DNA of 64,000 bases, from assembly GCA_016706545.1 (NCBI GenBank), contig JADJJK010000020.1, positions 1-64,000 of the forward strand, written 5' to 3'. A program made the position numbers and the translations under genes. Under the pieces are notes generated by a model. The model saw only the letters and a list, made by a program, of their open reading frames with translations. It did no database searches and was not told where the DNA came from. Source of the stretch: Myxococcales bacterium (lineage in GTDB: Bacteria > Myxococcota_A > Polyangia > Haliangiales > Haliangiaceae). This document shows positions 22,109 to 33,611 of the stretch, one piece after another. Position 1 is the first letter of the stretch. Every line of letters starts with the position of its first letter.

Positions 22109-23083
22109 TTAGAACGTGAATCGCTCGTTGCTCCTCGCGTGCTCGAGCACCAGCTTGTGCGCGTCGGCCCAAGGCGAGTCAGGCGCCACTCGCTCCATCC
22201 AGGAATCGCGCTGGAGCGCCGCCCCAAGCGACACCACCACGCTGGCGTACGGCTGATTTGGATCATCGCGGTTCCAGAGTAGCCACAGCGCTTGTCTCAC
22301 CGCCTCTGGATCCTCCCCACAGGCGCACTCACGCAGAAACTCCGCCTGCAAGTGAGCAAACTCCGCGCCTCGGTTCGAAGACTCACGGATCGCCTCCAGC
22401 TTGCGCGCCCGCGCAGCGCTGTCGGGGCAAGCGTCGAAGAGCTGGCGGCCTTGGGGAGCGGGTTCGCCGAGCTTTGGCGCCGGGCCCTGAGGATCATAGG
22501 GCGGCAGCGACCGCGCTTGCTCCGCCAACCAGGACGGACCTGGAGGAGCGAGTCGCGACACGCCCCGAAAGACGAAGCGTAGCTTGGCAAACCCAGCGAG
22601 GGCGGCCAGCTTGCCAGCCGTGGTGACGGCGCGCCACGGCGCCCGCTCATCAGCCAGCAGCGTCAATGTCGGGTCCGAGCCGGCGAGCGCGCGAGCCTGC
22701 TGCGCCGACCGGGACAGCTGCGCCACCAAGCCCGGTTGACCACCCTGGGCAAAGAGCTGGTCGTACGACGTCGGCGCCGCGTTGAGCGACAGCTCCGACG
22801 CTCCCAGCTCGAGCGAGACCTCGTCGTGTCGGAGCAGCAGCGAGGCTCCCGCGACCTGCACCAGCCGCAAGGACGTCAGGCGCACCACCGAGGGATCTGC
22901 CTGCTCATCCAGGAGGATCTCCGTCCACGCCTGGAGCTGCGCGACCTGCTGCGCGCAAGGCTGCGCCTTGGCGTCTCGGGGCGTGGCTCGCTGCTCGGCG
23001 TTGGGCGTGGCCGAACAGCCCCCGATCCCCGCCGTCAGGACCAACACGAGCCACCGACCTACGCGCGCGCTGCGACCGTTCAT
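22109..23083 (-). CDS. Lipoprotein of unknown function
   Basis: A 324-residue lipoprotein: MNGRSARVGRWLVLVLTAGIGGC signal and lipobox IGGC, then a mostly hydrophilic protein. It has a long beta-rich central part (VVRLTSLRLVQVAGASLLL, DEVSLELGASELSL) and a helical C-terminal region with ECACGEDPEAVRQALWLLW. A GGAGG Shine-Dalgarno lies just before the ATG, and the longer upstream frame is discarded because it is Arg-rich noise. It faces the PepSY gene tail-to-tail with eight bases between stops. I recognise no family. It may belong with the upstream universal stress protein gene on the same strand. Confidence 0.7.
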   Translation of the reverse strand: MNGRSARVGRWLVLVLTAGIGGCSATPNAEQRATPRDAKAQPCAQQVAQLQAWTEILLDEQADPSVVRLTSLRLVQVAGASLLLRHDEVSLELGASELSLNAAPTSYDQLFAQGGQPGLVAQLSRSAQQARALAGSDPTLTLLADERAPWRAVTTAGKLAALAGFAKLRFVFRGVSRLAPPGPSWLAEQARSLPPYDPQGPAPKLGEPAPQGRQLFDACPDSAARARKLEAIRESSNRGAEFAHLQAEFLRECACGEDPEAVRQALWLLWNRDDPNQPYASVVVSLGAALQRDSWMERVAPDSPWADAHKLVLEHARSNERFTF

Positions 23084-23136
23084 GATGCCTCCACCGTATC
23101 CCCTCGCGAGCCTGCCCCCCCCGAAGCTCACCTCGC

Positions 23137-24027
23137 TCAGTGTACGACGACGACGCTGCACGGGGCGTGGCGCACCGCGGCCTCGGCGACAGAGCCGATG
23201 AGCCAGCGGCGCAGGCCGGTGTGACCATGGCTGCCGACGACGATCAGATCCGCCTTGTTCTCGGTGGCCCAGAAGTCCAGGCCCGCGGCCGGCGCGCGCT
23301 CGAGGCTGTGGAAGGCGATGGTGCCGTCGATGGGGCCGACCTCGGCCAGCCACTTCTCGCCGGTCTCGCGGATGCTGCCTAGCAGCTCGGCCTGAAACTG
23401 CGCCACGTTGTCGCCGAGCAGCGGCGCGCCGCTGGCGTACGACCACATGGGGAGCTGCCAGCAATGCACCAGATCGATCTTGCCGCCGGGCGCCAGGTAC
23501 GTCTTGGCGGCCTGCAGCGCCTTGCGCGAGGGCGGCGAGAAGTCGAGCCCGACGACGATGTGGCGATAGCCTCCGGGAGGGGCCTCGCCGCGCGCCACCA
23601 GCACAGGGTGATCTTCGTGGCGCACGATCTTCTCCGCCACGCTGCCCATGGCCAGCCGCCGAAAGCCGGTCCGACCGTGCGTGCCCACCACCACCACCGC
23701 CGCGCCGAGATCCTTGGCCGCGTTGGGGATGGTGTCCTCCGGTCGCCCATCGAGCACCACCTGCGAGACCTCCACGCCCTGGCCCTGCAACCGTTGATGC
23801 ACGGCCGCCAGCTTGGCGCGCTCATCCGCCAGCCGCGCCTTGAGATCCGCGGCGTACTTGGCGTACGAGGCCAAGAGGGATGGAGAGAGACCTTCCGGAC
23901 TCTCGGGGACAAACGTGGAGAGCGCCAGCGTCACCGACACGTCGAGCCTGCGGGCCAGGCCCATCGCGTGCGCGATCGCGGTGTCACTCTCTGGCGAGAA
24001 ATCAACTCCGACGAGGATGGTGCTCAT
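23137..24027 (-). CDS. Tandem-domain universal stress protein
   Basis: A 296-residue cytosolic protein with two UspA domains (about residues 1-145 and 150-296). Each carries the ATP-binding signature: VVVGTHGRTGFRRLAMGSVAEKI and then IVVGSHGHTGLRRWLIGSVAE (G-x2-G-x9-GS). Each domain opens with the typical strand (TILVGVDFSPESD, HIVVGLDFSPPS). Such proteins bind ATP and help survival during starvation, oxygen limitation or redox stress. The start was taken at MSTILVGVDFS, as the strand begins straight after. It sits near the cbb3 oxidase locus and the kinase gene, fitting a low-oxygen stress context, but no direct link is shown. Confidence 0.92.
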   Translation of the reverse strand: MSTILVGVDFSPESDTAIAHAMGLARRLDVSVTLALSTFVPESPEGLSPSLLASYAKYAADLKARLADERAKLAAVHQRLQGQGVEVSQVVLDGRPEDTIPNAAKDLGAAVVVVGTHGRTGFRRLAMGSVAEKIVRHEDHPVLVARGEAPPGGYRHIVVGLDFSPPSRKALQAAKTYLAPGGKIDLVHCWQLPMWSYASGAPLLGDNVAQFQAELLGSIRETGEKWLAEVGPIDGTIAFHSLERAPAAGLDFWATENKADLIVVGSHGHTGLRRWLIGSVAEAAVRHAPCSVVVVH

Positions 24028-24157
24028 GCCTGCAAGCATTGCATCCGCCGTACCAGGTGGCGAGCGGCCACGGACGCCATCTCCGCGACCACAAGGGTTT
24101 CACCCGTCGAGGCCCTCGCACCTGGAGCGCGCGGTGAAACAGGCGCTGGAGATCCTG

Positions 24158-25783
<1,626 letters not shown>

Positions 25784-26176
25784 GGCTACCAGAGAGGTCC
25801 ACTCCACCCTTGGGTGGCAGGGGGAAGAGCGTAGCGAACAAAGGTCAGGCGCGATGCGCCGCTGGCGAGATCTTGCCACGCGCCTGGGGGCACAGCTCCG
25901 CCAGCCGGCGACGCGCGTTCGATCGACATGACCCACGCGGTAGAGCACACCGCATGCCACCGCGAAGACGCTCAGCCCAGGGCTGCACGCCCACCGACGG
26001 CAGCCCTGCCAGGCTGCAAGGGCGACGCGCAGGGTCACCTTCGCCTCAGCGGCCTGCAATCGCAACCTCATTGCGCGCAAATCTTGCGGCGCTGGGCCCA
26101 CGAAACGGCAGACTCTGCGCCCTTGCGACAAGCAGCTAGCGTGCGCAAGATGTGCGCACCAGCAAGGAGCTGCCTC
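25784..26176. other. Divergent promoter region between kinase and response regulator
   Basis: A 393-base gap with no credible gene. A perfect 10-base palindrome TTGCGCGCAA is at 26071-26080, and the half sequences ATCTTGCG and CGCAAGAT flank the region further right. A strong AAGGAG Shine-Dalgarno precedes the regulator start. Promoters for both genes must lie here, but I cannot place -35/-10 elements with confidence. Confidence 0.4.
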
Positions 26177-27580
<1,404 letters not shown>

Positions 27581-27666
27581 AAGCAGGCCCAACTATCTGC
27601 GCCCTGCGACAATCTGCGGCGGCGCACGCTTTGCGCGGATCGCATGACCAGCGTCGAAGACCAGCA

Positions 27667-27681
27667 CGGCATGCGCCTTGC
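27667..27681 (+). promoter_or_regulatory. Possible sigma-54-type -24/-12 element
   Basis: CGGCAT-GCGCC-TTGC matches the consensus TGGCAC-N5-TTGC at the key GG and GC dinucleotides with exact spacing. It follows an NtrC-family gene. Transcription would start at about 27693, right at the following ATG, so the message would be nearly leaderless, which weakens the idea. Confidence 0.3.
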
Positions 27682-27694
27682 GTAGTGGGGCACC

Positions 27695-27841
27695 ATGGAC
27701 GAAGCCACCACGCCCGCCAACGCGGATGAGACGTCACGCAACGACCCAAGCATCTTCTTGGTTAGCCTTCACATCCTGATGTGGACCGTGCTCGTGGTGG
27801 GGTTTGTGATGGTGATGGTCGTCGTCATGCTCAACGCCTGA
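27695..27841 (+). CDS. Small single-span membrane protein upstream of the cbb3 oxidase genes
   Basis: A 48-residue frame: an acidic/polar N-terminus (MDEATTPANADETSRNDPS) and one long hydrophobic helix (WTVLVVGFVMVMVVVMLNA) ending at the stop. The composition fits a real small membrane protein, not a shadow frame, because its neighbouring frames are Arg-rich. It resembles in size and build the accessory subunits of haem-copper oxidases and lies on the same strand before the fused ccoNO gene. It could be an oxidase accessory or a regulatory peptide. No Shine-Dalgarno of note is visible. It is not part of any family I recognise. Confidence 0.6.
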   Translation: MDEATTPANADETSRNDPSIFLVSLHILMWTVLVVGFVMVMVVVMLNA

Positions 27842-28332
27842 GCGCAGGCGACCGGCCAGCGACCAGCCGCCGGTCGACCAGCGGCGAGGCATGGAGCGGC
27901 GCGACCGCTCCGTTTTCCATTTTCGGCGACGAGCGCGCGCTGCGCGTCCGCTCGACGGCGCGACCGTGGTGGCAACGAGCGGATGGCACCAACACCGGGG
28001 CACGCCGCCGCGCGCAGCAACGAGCCCCAAAGCGCAGCCCGCGCGTCTTCGCGATCGTGCTGCCAGCCGGTGGGCGAAAGCCGTCGGCTTGACCGGATCT
28101 GCTGCGGCATTGCGTCCGATCGCTCGGGAATTCTCTAGCGCCATCAAACGCTTGCGCGCGTCACCAGATGCGCAGATCTTGCGTCAACCTTGCCGACACC
28201 ACGAACCCCTTGCGCTGTCGTTTTGTCGCAGTCCCCGTGACAACCTGCCGCGAAGAAACGTCTGCTCCGTCGACAACCACGGTTGATGCCGCGCCGCGCC
28301 GCCTGGGCACGGCGGTTGCTGAGTGTGTATCC
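27842..28332 (+). other. Non-coding stretch upstream of the ccoNO fusion gene
   Basis: About 490 bases without a convincing gene; the open frames here are Arg/His-rich and look like chance. The oxidase start is ambiguous within the last part. Several TTGCG words occur (28193, 28233) but no clear operator. Confidence 0.35.
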
Positions 28333-30657
28333 GTGCCTATCGATTCCAGCGACCCCTCGGGGGTCAGTGACAACCCATCCGATTCCGAATCCGCTGACCG
28401 CGGCGCCGCGGGGGAGGGCGACTCGAACGCCCCACCCAAGGTAGAGGCCGCCAAGGCAGCGCCTTCGGCAAAGGACCAGGCTCGAGAGCTGGTCACCTAC
28501 GACGAGGACATCGTCCGCAAGTTCGCGACGGCGTCTGTGGTCTGGGGCCTGGTGGGCATGCTGGTGGGCCTGTGGATCGCCCTGCAGCTCGCCTTCCCCG
28601 CGCTCAACATCACGCGATACTTCGCGTTTGGACGGCTGCGACCACTGCACACCAACGCAGTGATCTTCGCGTTCGCCGGCAACGCGATCTTCGCCGCGGT
28701 GTACTACTCGAGCCAGCGCCTGCTCAAGGCGCGGATGTTCTCGGACGTCTTGTCCCGCATCCACTTCTGGGGCTGGCAGACGATCATCGTCTGCGCTGCG
28801 CTCACCTTGCCGCTGGGCATCACGCAGGGCAAGGAGTACGCGGAGCTGGAGTGGCCCATCGACCTGATGATCGCGGTGGTCTGGGTCACCTTCGCGGTGA
28901 ACTTCTTCGCCACCCTGCGGGTGCGCCGTGAGAAGCACATCTACGTGGCGCTGTGGTTCTACATCGCCACCATCGTCACCATCGCCGTCTTGCACATCTT
29001 CAACAACCTGGCGATCCCCGCCGGGCTGTTCAAGAGCTACTCCATCTACTCTGGCGTCCAGGACGCCTTCATGCAGTGGTGGTACGGCCACAACGCGGTG
29101 GCGTTCTTTCTGACCACGCCGTTTCTGGGCCTCATGTACTACTTCTTGCCCAAGGCACTTGGGCGGCCCATCTTCAGCTACCGCCTCTCGGTGTTTCACT
29201 TCTGGTCGCTGATCTTCCTGTACATCTGGGCCGGTCCGCACCACCTGCACTACACCTCGCTGCCCGGCTGGGCGTCTTCGCTGGGCATGATCTTCTCGGT
29301 GATGCTGTGGATGCCGTCCTGGGGCGGCATGGTCAATGGCCTGCTCACCCTGCGCGGCGCCTGGCACAAGGTCGCCGAGGAGCCGGTGCTCAAGTTCTTC
29401 GTCGTCGGCATCACCTTCTACGGCATGTCGACCTTCGAGGGGCCGATGATGTCGATCAAGAGCGTCAACGCGCTCTCGCACTACACGGACTGGAACATCG
29501 CGCACGTCCACGGCGGCGCGCTGGGCTGGGTGGCGTTCATGAGCTTTGGCATGATGTACTGGCTGGCGCCGCGCCTGTTCCAGGCGCCGCTGCACTCCAA
29601 GAAGTGGGCGAGCACGCACTTCTGGATCGCCACCGTGGGCATGGCGCTGTACGTGGTCTCGATGTGGGCCGCCGGCATCACCCAAGGGTTGATGTGGCGC
29701 GCGTTCGATGAGACCGGGCGCCTGCAGTACCCGGACTTCCTCGAGACCTCCTCTCGCCTGATCCCGATGTACTGGGTCCGCGCGCTCGGCGGCACGATGT
29801 ACCTGGGCGCTACCATCCTGGGCGCCTACAACCTGTTCCGCACCTGGCAGGCGCGGCCCAAGACCTACGCCCCGGTGACGGTGTCCGTGCCCAAGATGCT
29901 CGTTGGCAAGGGCGCCTCCACCGCGGCCTTCTGGCACCGCAAGTACGAGGGCATGCCGCTGGTGTTCACGATCCTGGTGGCGCTGGCGATCATCGTCGCC
30001 TCGGCCTTCGAGATCATCCCCACCTTCCTCATCGGCGACAACATCCCGCGCATCGCCAGCGTCAAGCCTTACACCCCGCTGGAGCTGCACGGACGCGACA
30101 TCTACGTGCGCGAGGGTTGCTACAACTGCCACTCGCAGATGGTGCGGCCGTTCGTCGATGAGACGGTGCGCTACGGCGAGTACTCCAAGCCGGGCGAGTT
30201 CATCTATGATCACCCGTTCCAGTGGGGCAGCCGCCGCATCGGTCCGGACCTGCACCGTCAGGGCGGCCTGCGCAGCAACCTGTGGCTGTACCGCCACTTC
30301 GAGCTGCCGACGTCCACTTCGCCGGGCTCGGTGATGCCGCCGTACCCGCACCTCGTCACGGAGTCGGTGGACTGGGCCACCATCCAGAAGCGCGTGGGCA
30401 CCATGGCCATGCTCGGCGTGCCGTATGACGCCAACACGCTCAACAACGGCGGCGCGATGGCGCGCAAGCAGGCCGAAGAGATCTCCGCGGCGCTGGTGAC
30501 GGAGGGCGGCCCCACGGTGCCCGCCGACCGTGAGGTGATTGCGCTCATCGCATACATGCAGCGGCTCGGCACCGACATCAAGGCCAAGCCGGCCGCAGAG
30601 AAGCAAGCCAGCGTCCCGGCGACGAGCGCGCCGGTGGCCGCCACGGGAGGGAACTGA
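28333..30657 (+). CDS. ccoNO: Fused cbb3-type cytochrome c oxidase subunits I and II (CcoN-CcoO)
   Basis: One continuous protein of about 774 residues that joins two usually separate subunits. The N-terminal part is CcoN: membrane helices with haem and copper ligands in LRPLHTNAVIFAF, QWWYGHNAVAFFL, AGPHHLHYTSLP and NIAHVHGGALGW. At about residue 540 the CcoO part begins with a membrane anchor (GMPLVFTILVALAIIVASAFEI), a metal/quinol-side EIIPTFL segment and the single haem c motif CYNCHSQMVRPFVDE. It reduces oxygen to water at low oxygen and pumps protons in the inner membrane. The start is uncertain: the GTG at 28333 is proposed, with a disordered Ser/Asp/Ala-rich leader before the first helix. 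CcoQ follows with one base between the stop and its ATG. Confidence 0.9.
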   Translation: MPIDSSDPSGVSDNPSDSESADRGAAGEGDSNAPPKVEAAKAAPSAKDQARELVTYDEDIVRKFATASVVWGLVGMLVGLWIALQLAFPALNITRYFAFGRLRPLHTNAVIFAFAGNAIFAAVYYSSQRLLKARMFSDVLSRIHFWGWQTIIVCAALTLPLGITQGKEYAELEWPIDLMIAVVWVTFAVNFFATLRVRREKHIYVALWFYIATIVTIAVLHIFNNLAIPAGLFKSYSIYSGVQDAFMQWWYGHNAVAFFLTTPFLGLMYYFLPKALGRPIFSYRLSVFHFWSLIFLYIWAGPHHLHYTSLPGWASSLGMIFSVMLWMPSWGGMVNGLLTLRGAWHKVAEEPVLKFFVVGITFYGMSTFEGPMMSIKSVNALSHYTDWNIAHVHGGALGWVAFMSFGMMYWLAPRLFQAPLHSKKWASTHFWIATVGMALYVVSMWAAGITQGLMWRAFDETGRLQYPDFLETSSRLIPMYWVRALGGTMYLGATILGAYNLFRTWQARPKTYAPVTVSVPKMLVGKGASTAAFWHRKYEGMPLVFTILVALAIIVASAFEIIPTFLIGDNIPRIASVKPYTPLELHGRDIYVREGCYNCHSQMVRPFVDETVRYGEYSKPGEFIYDHPFQWGSRRIGPDLHRQGGLRSNLWLYRHFELPTSTSPGSVMPPYPHLVTESVDWATIQKRVGTMAMLGVPYDANTLNNGGAMARKQAEEISAALVTEGGPTVPADREVIALIAYMQRLGTDIKAKPAAEKQASVPATSAPVAATGGN

Positions 30658-30658
30658 C

Positions 30659-30859
30659 ATGCGGATGTCGGAGCTGGTCTCCAACATGACCCCGTCCACG
30701 ATGACCGAGATCGCGCTGATCCTGTTCGTGATCGTGTTCGTGGCCGTCACCTCGCGCGTGATGCGTCGCAAGGCGCGCGTGCAATGTGACGAGGCCGCGC
30801 AACTTCCCCTGTTTGACGACACCGCCGGCGAGGCCGGCGTTTCTGCCCGGAGATCATGA
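30659..30859 (+). CDS. ccoQ: CcoQ-like small oxidase subunit
   Basis: A 66-residue protein with one membrane helix (TEIALILFVIVFVAVTSRVMRRKA) and a short soluble tail. Size, topology and position between ccoNO and ccoP match CcoQ, which stabilises the assembled oxidase. A GGAGG Shine-Dalgarno precedes the ATG, and a second ATG two codons in is an alternative. Its stop overlaps the start of ccoP (ATGA). Confidence 0.85.
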   Translation: MRMSELVSNMTPSTMTEIALILFVIVFVAVTSRVMRRKARVQCDEAAQLPLFDDTAGEAGVSARRS

Positions 30860-31458
30860 TGAGCACCGCCAACGCCAACGAACTCGGCACCGAGCCCCCG
30901 CACGACGACCAGGAGTACGACGGCATCCACGAGCTCGATAACCCACAGCCGACGTGGTTCAAGCTCATCATGGTCGGCACGGTGATCTTCGCCGGCGCCT
31001 ACTGGTACTGGTACCACTGGGGCGGTTCGGGCAAGTCGATCCACCAGACCTACGACGCGGAGTACGCGGAGTATCGCGCGCGCCGCGCCACCATCGAGGC
31101 GGCCGAGGGTGCGGCCATCTCGGAGGAGTCGCTGGCGGCGCTGGCCGCCGACGGCGGGGCCATGACCCGCGGCAAGGCCGTGTTCGTCCAGAGCTGCGCG
31201 AGCTGCCACACCGAGAACGGACGCGGCCTGGTGGGGCCAAACCTCACCGACGACTTCCAGATCCACGGCGCCACCCGCAGCGACATCTACAACACGGTCA
31301 AGGTCGGGGTGCCCGACAAGGGCATGATCTCCTGGGCGCCCGTGCTGGCACCCAACGACCTCGCCGCGGTGGCGGCGTATGTCTCCACGCTTCGACACAC
31401 CAACGTCGCGGAGGGCAAGCCTCCGCAAGGAGAGAAGGTCGCTCCGTTCGGAAAGTAG
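30856..31458 (+). CDS. ccoP: cbb3 oxidase subunit III (CcoP), monohaem
   Basis: A 200-residue subunit. The N-terminal part holds the conserved HELDNPQPTWF and one transmembrane helix (IMVGTVIFAGAYWYWYHW), both classic for CcoP. The periplasmic domain carries a single CXXCH (SCASCHTENGRGLVGPNL), with the axial Met expected in the VGVPDKGMISWAP segment. Textbook CcoP has two haems c; here only one motif is present and the protein is correspondingly short, so the oxidase has one c-type haem fewer. It passes electrons from a soluble cytochrome toward CcoO. The start overlaps the ccoQ stop. Confidence 0.9.
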   Translation: MMSTANANELGTEPPHDDQEYDGIHELDNPQPTWFKLIMVGTVIFAGAYWYWYHWGGSGKSIHQTYDAEYAEYRARRATIEAAEGAAISEESLAALAADGGAMTRGKAVFVQSCASCHTENGRGLVGPNLTDDFQIHGATRSDIYNTVKVGVPDKGMISWAPVLAPNDLAAVAAYVSTLRHTNVAEGKPPQGEKVAPFGK

Positions 31459-31464
31459 CGCGCC

Positions 31465-33123
31465 ATGTCAGCCCCCACTCCAGCCCCTTCTCCTGCCGAA
31501 CCCGCCGAACCCAGGGGCGCCCACGGGGGCGTCTCCAATCGTGACCTGCTCAAGCCGGCGCGGCGCTCGCTGCCCACCCTCAACCAGGATGGCACGCGCT
31601 TCTACATCCGGCCCAAGCTGGCGCCGGGGCGCTTCCTGAACCGGCGGCGCGTCATCGGCTACGGGCTCATCGCGCTGTTCGTCTTGCTGCCGCACCTGCG
31701 GATCGGCGGACGGCCGCCGATGCTGATCGATCTCGTGCATCGCGAGATCGTCTTCCTCGGCACGGTGTTTCGGCCCAGCGAGGGCTTCTTGCTCATGTTG
31801 CTGGGGCTGTCGGTGGTGCTGACCGTGTTCTTCGTGACGGCGATGTGGGGTCGCGTGTGGTGCGGCTACGGCTGTCCGCAGACGGTGTACCTGGAGCTGG
31901 TGTTTCGCCCCATCGAGCGCTGGCTGGAAGGTCCGCCTTCCCAGCAGCGCGCCATCGACGCCAAGGGCGGCAGCGGGAAGCGGGTGCTCAAGTGGGCGAT
32001 CTATGCGGTCCTGGCCTTCGCGATCGCCAACGTCTTTCTCTCGTACTTCGTGCCGACCGATCTCCTGTTCACCTGGATCACGCACTCGCCTGCCAATCAT
32101 CCCGTGGGCTTCACGGTGGTGATGGGGGTGACCGCGCTGATGCTGTTTGACTTCTCCTACTTCCGCGAGCAGACCTGCACGGTGGCCTGCCCGTATGGCC
32201 GGCTGCAGTCGGTGATGATGGACAAGAACTCCCTCATCGTGGGCTACGACGCCAGCCGCGGAGAGCCGCGCGGCAAGGCCGGCAAGAAGCGCAAGGGCAG
32301 CGAACCTGCCGCGGGGGTCGCGACGCAGGGCGACTGCGTGGACTGCGGCGCGTGCGTGGCCACCTGCCCCACCGGCATCGATATCCGCGACGGGCTGCAG
32401 ATGGAGTGCATCGGCTGCGCCCAGTGCATCGACGCCTGCGATCCGATCATGGACAAGCTCGAGCGACCGCGGGGGCTCATCCGCTATGCGTCGCAAGAGC
32501 AGCTCGCGGGCAAGGCGCGCAAGCTCTCGCGGCTGCGAGTCTGGGTCTATCCGGCCCTGCTCACCGCGGTGCTGAGCATCTTCATCTGGCAGCTCACCAC
32601 GCGGCGCGACACCGAGCTGTGGGTGCTCCGCAATGACCGCGCGGCGTTCCAGGAGCTCGGGAAGGATAAGGTCTCGAGCCTGGTGCGCATCAAGATCGAG
32701 AATCGAGCGGCGGACGAGCGCACGTTCCAGGTGGCGCTGTCAGAAGACCCGGTGGCCACGATCATCTCCTCGCGCCCCCAGATCAAGCTGCGCGGCAACC
32801 ACGCCGAGGTGGTGACCTTGTTCGTGGTGTCCCCAGCAGCGGAGTTTCACGAAGGACGACGGCAGACCCACCTGGTGGTGACCGAGGGCGGCGAGCAGCT
32901 CGGCCGGCTGAAGGTGACCCTGCTGGGACCAGAGCATGGGGAGGTGCATGGCGACGGGCACGGCAGGGCGCACGACGAGCACAAGGACGAAGGCAAAGAC
33001 GAAGGCAAGCGCGACGACAAAGACCACAACAAGGACGAAGGCAAGCATGACGACCACGAGGGCGGCGCCCCGCCGCCCTCCGCCGCGCCTGCGCCCGCTT
33101 CAGACAAGGCAGGTACCCCATGA
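31465..33123 (+). CDS. ccoG: Cytochrome oxidase accessory iron-sulfur protein CcoG with acidic, His-rich tail
   Basis: A 552-residue inner-membrane protein. It has several membrane helices and cysteine motifs CGYGCPQ and CTVACPYGR, then two ferredoxin-type [4Fe-4S] motifs (CVDCGACVATCP and CIGCAQCIDACD). The C-terminal periplasmic Ig-like domain (SRPQIKLRGNHAEVVTLFVV) is normal for the family, which reduces copper for oxidase assembly. After it comes an unusual tail of about 65 residues (about 485-552) rich in His, Asp, Glu and Lys, with eight His in the stretch GEVHGDGHGRAHDEHKDEG and KHDDHEGG. This could bind copper. The stop overlaps the ccoH start (ATGA). Confidence 0.92.
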   Translation: MSAPTPAPSPAEPAEPRGAHGGVSNRDLLKPARRSLPTLNQDGTRFYIRPKLAPGRFLNRRRVIGYGLIALFVLLPHLRIGGRPPMLIDLVHREIVFLGTVFRPSEGFLLMLLGLSVVLTVFFVTAMWGRVWCGYGCPQTVYLELVFRPIERWLEGPPSQQRAIDAKGGSGKRVLKWAIYAVLAFAIANVFLSYFVPTDLLFTWITHSPANHPVGFTVVMGVTALMLFDFSYFREQTCTVACPYGRLQSVMMDKNSLIVGYDASRGEPRGKAGKKRKGSEPAAGVATQGDCVDCGACVATCPTGIDIRDGLQMECIGCAQCIDACDPIMDKLERPRGLIRYASQEQLAGKARKLSRLRVWVYPALLTAVLSIFIWQLTTRRDTELWVLRNDRAAFQELGKDKVSSLVRIKIENRAADERTFQVALSEDPVATIISSRPQIKLRGNHAEVVTLFVVSPAAEFHEGRRQTHLVVTEGGEQLGRLKVTLLGPEHGEVHGDGHGRAHDEHKDEGKDEGKRDDKDHNKDEGKHDDHEGGAPPPSAAPAPASDKAGTP

Positions 33124-33611
33124 ACCCGCAGCGCCGATGGATCTACATCACGGTGGGACTGCTCGCGATCAACGTCCTCGTCATGGGCGTCCTGGTGGTG
33201 GCCAGCGCCTGGAGCCCGCCGTCCGTGGTGCCAAAGTACTACGAGCGCGCCGTGGCCTGGGACCAGAGCATGGCGGAGGCGCGGCTCGCCGAGGAGCTGG
33301 GCTGGAAGATCGCGCTGTCGCTGTCGCGTGACGGCGTGCTGGTGAGCGCCATCGATCCGGCTGGCCAGCCGGTGGGCAACGCGCACGTCAAGGTGACCGG
33401 CTTTCACCGCGGATATCCCGCGCAACGCGCAGACCTGGAGCTGATGACCGACGCCACGGGGGTGGCGCGCGGCACCCCGTCGCCGAGCGCGGCGTGGCGG
33501 GGCACCCCCGGGTGGTACGAGCTCGACATCGCCGTCCACCGAGGAGACATCAGCTACTCGATGCACCGCGAGATCGAGCTGCCAAGCGAGGTCGCGGCGC
33601 GGCAGCCGTGA
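33120..33611 (+). CDS. ccoH: FixH/CcoH oxidase assembly protein
   Basis: A 163-residue protein with one N-terminal membrane anchor (IYITVGLLAINVLVMGVLVVASAW) and a periplasmic beta domain. The VVPKYYERAVAWDQSMAE segment right after the helix is the hallmark of FixH. It helps assemble the cbb3 oxidase, probably together with the copper ATPase. Its start overlaps ccoG and its stop overlaps the SafE-like gene (TGATG). Confidence 0.92.
   Translation: MNPQRRWIYITVGLLAINVLVMGVLVVASAWSPPSVVPKYYERAVAWDQSMAEARLAEELGWKIALSLSRDGVLVSAIDPAGQPVGNAHVKVTGFHRGYPAQRADLELMTDATGVARGTPSPSAAWRGTPGWYELDIAVHRGDISYSMHREIELPSEVAARQP

Noticed and set aside
26055..26130. Rho-independent terminator or riboswitch upstream of the NtrC-family gene
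   Set aside because: A 10-base palindrome TTGCGCGCAA exists, but there is no U-tract or conserved aptamer sequence.
27734..28147. Minus-strand frame with a His-rich end (HDDDHHHHKPHHEHG)
   Set aside because: It is antisense to the small membrane protein frame and has no start context; the His run is the complement of GTG/ATG codons.
28144..31428. Very long open frame on the minus strand opposite the cbb3 oxidase genes
   Set aside because: It is an antisense shadow of codon-biased GC-rich genes; its translation is His/Arg/Gly-rich without any domain, and the plus strand holds unmistakable CcoNO, CcoQ and CcoP.
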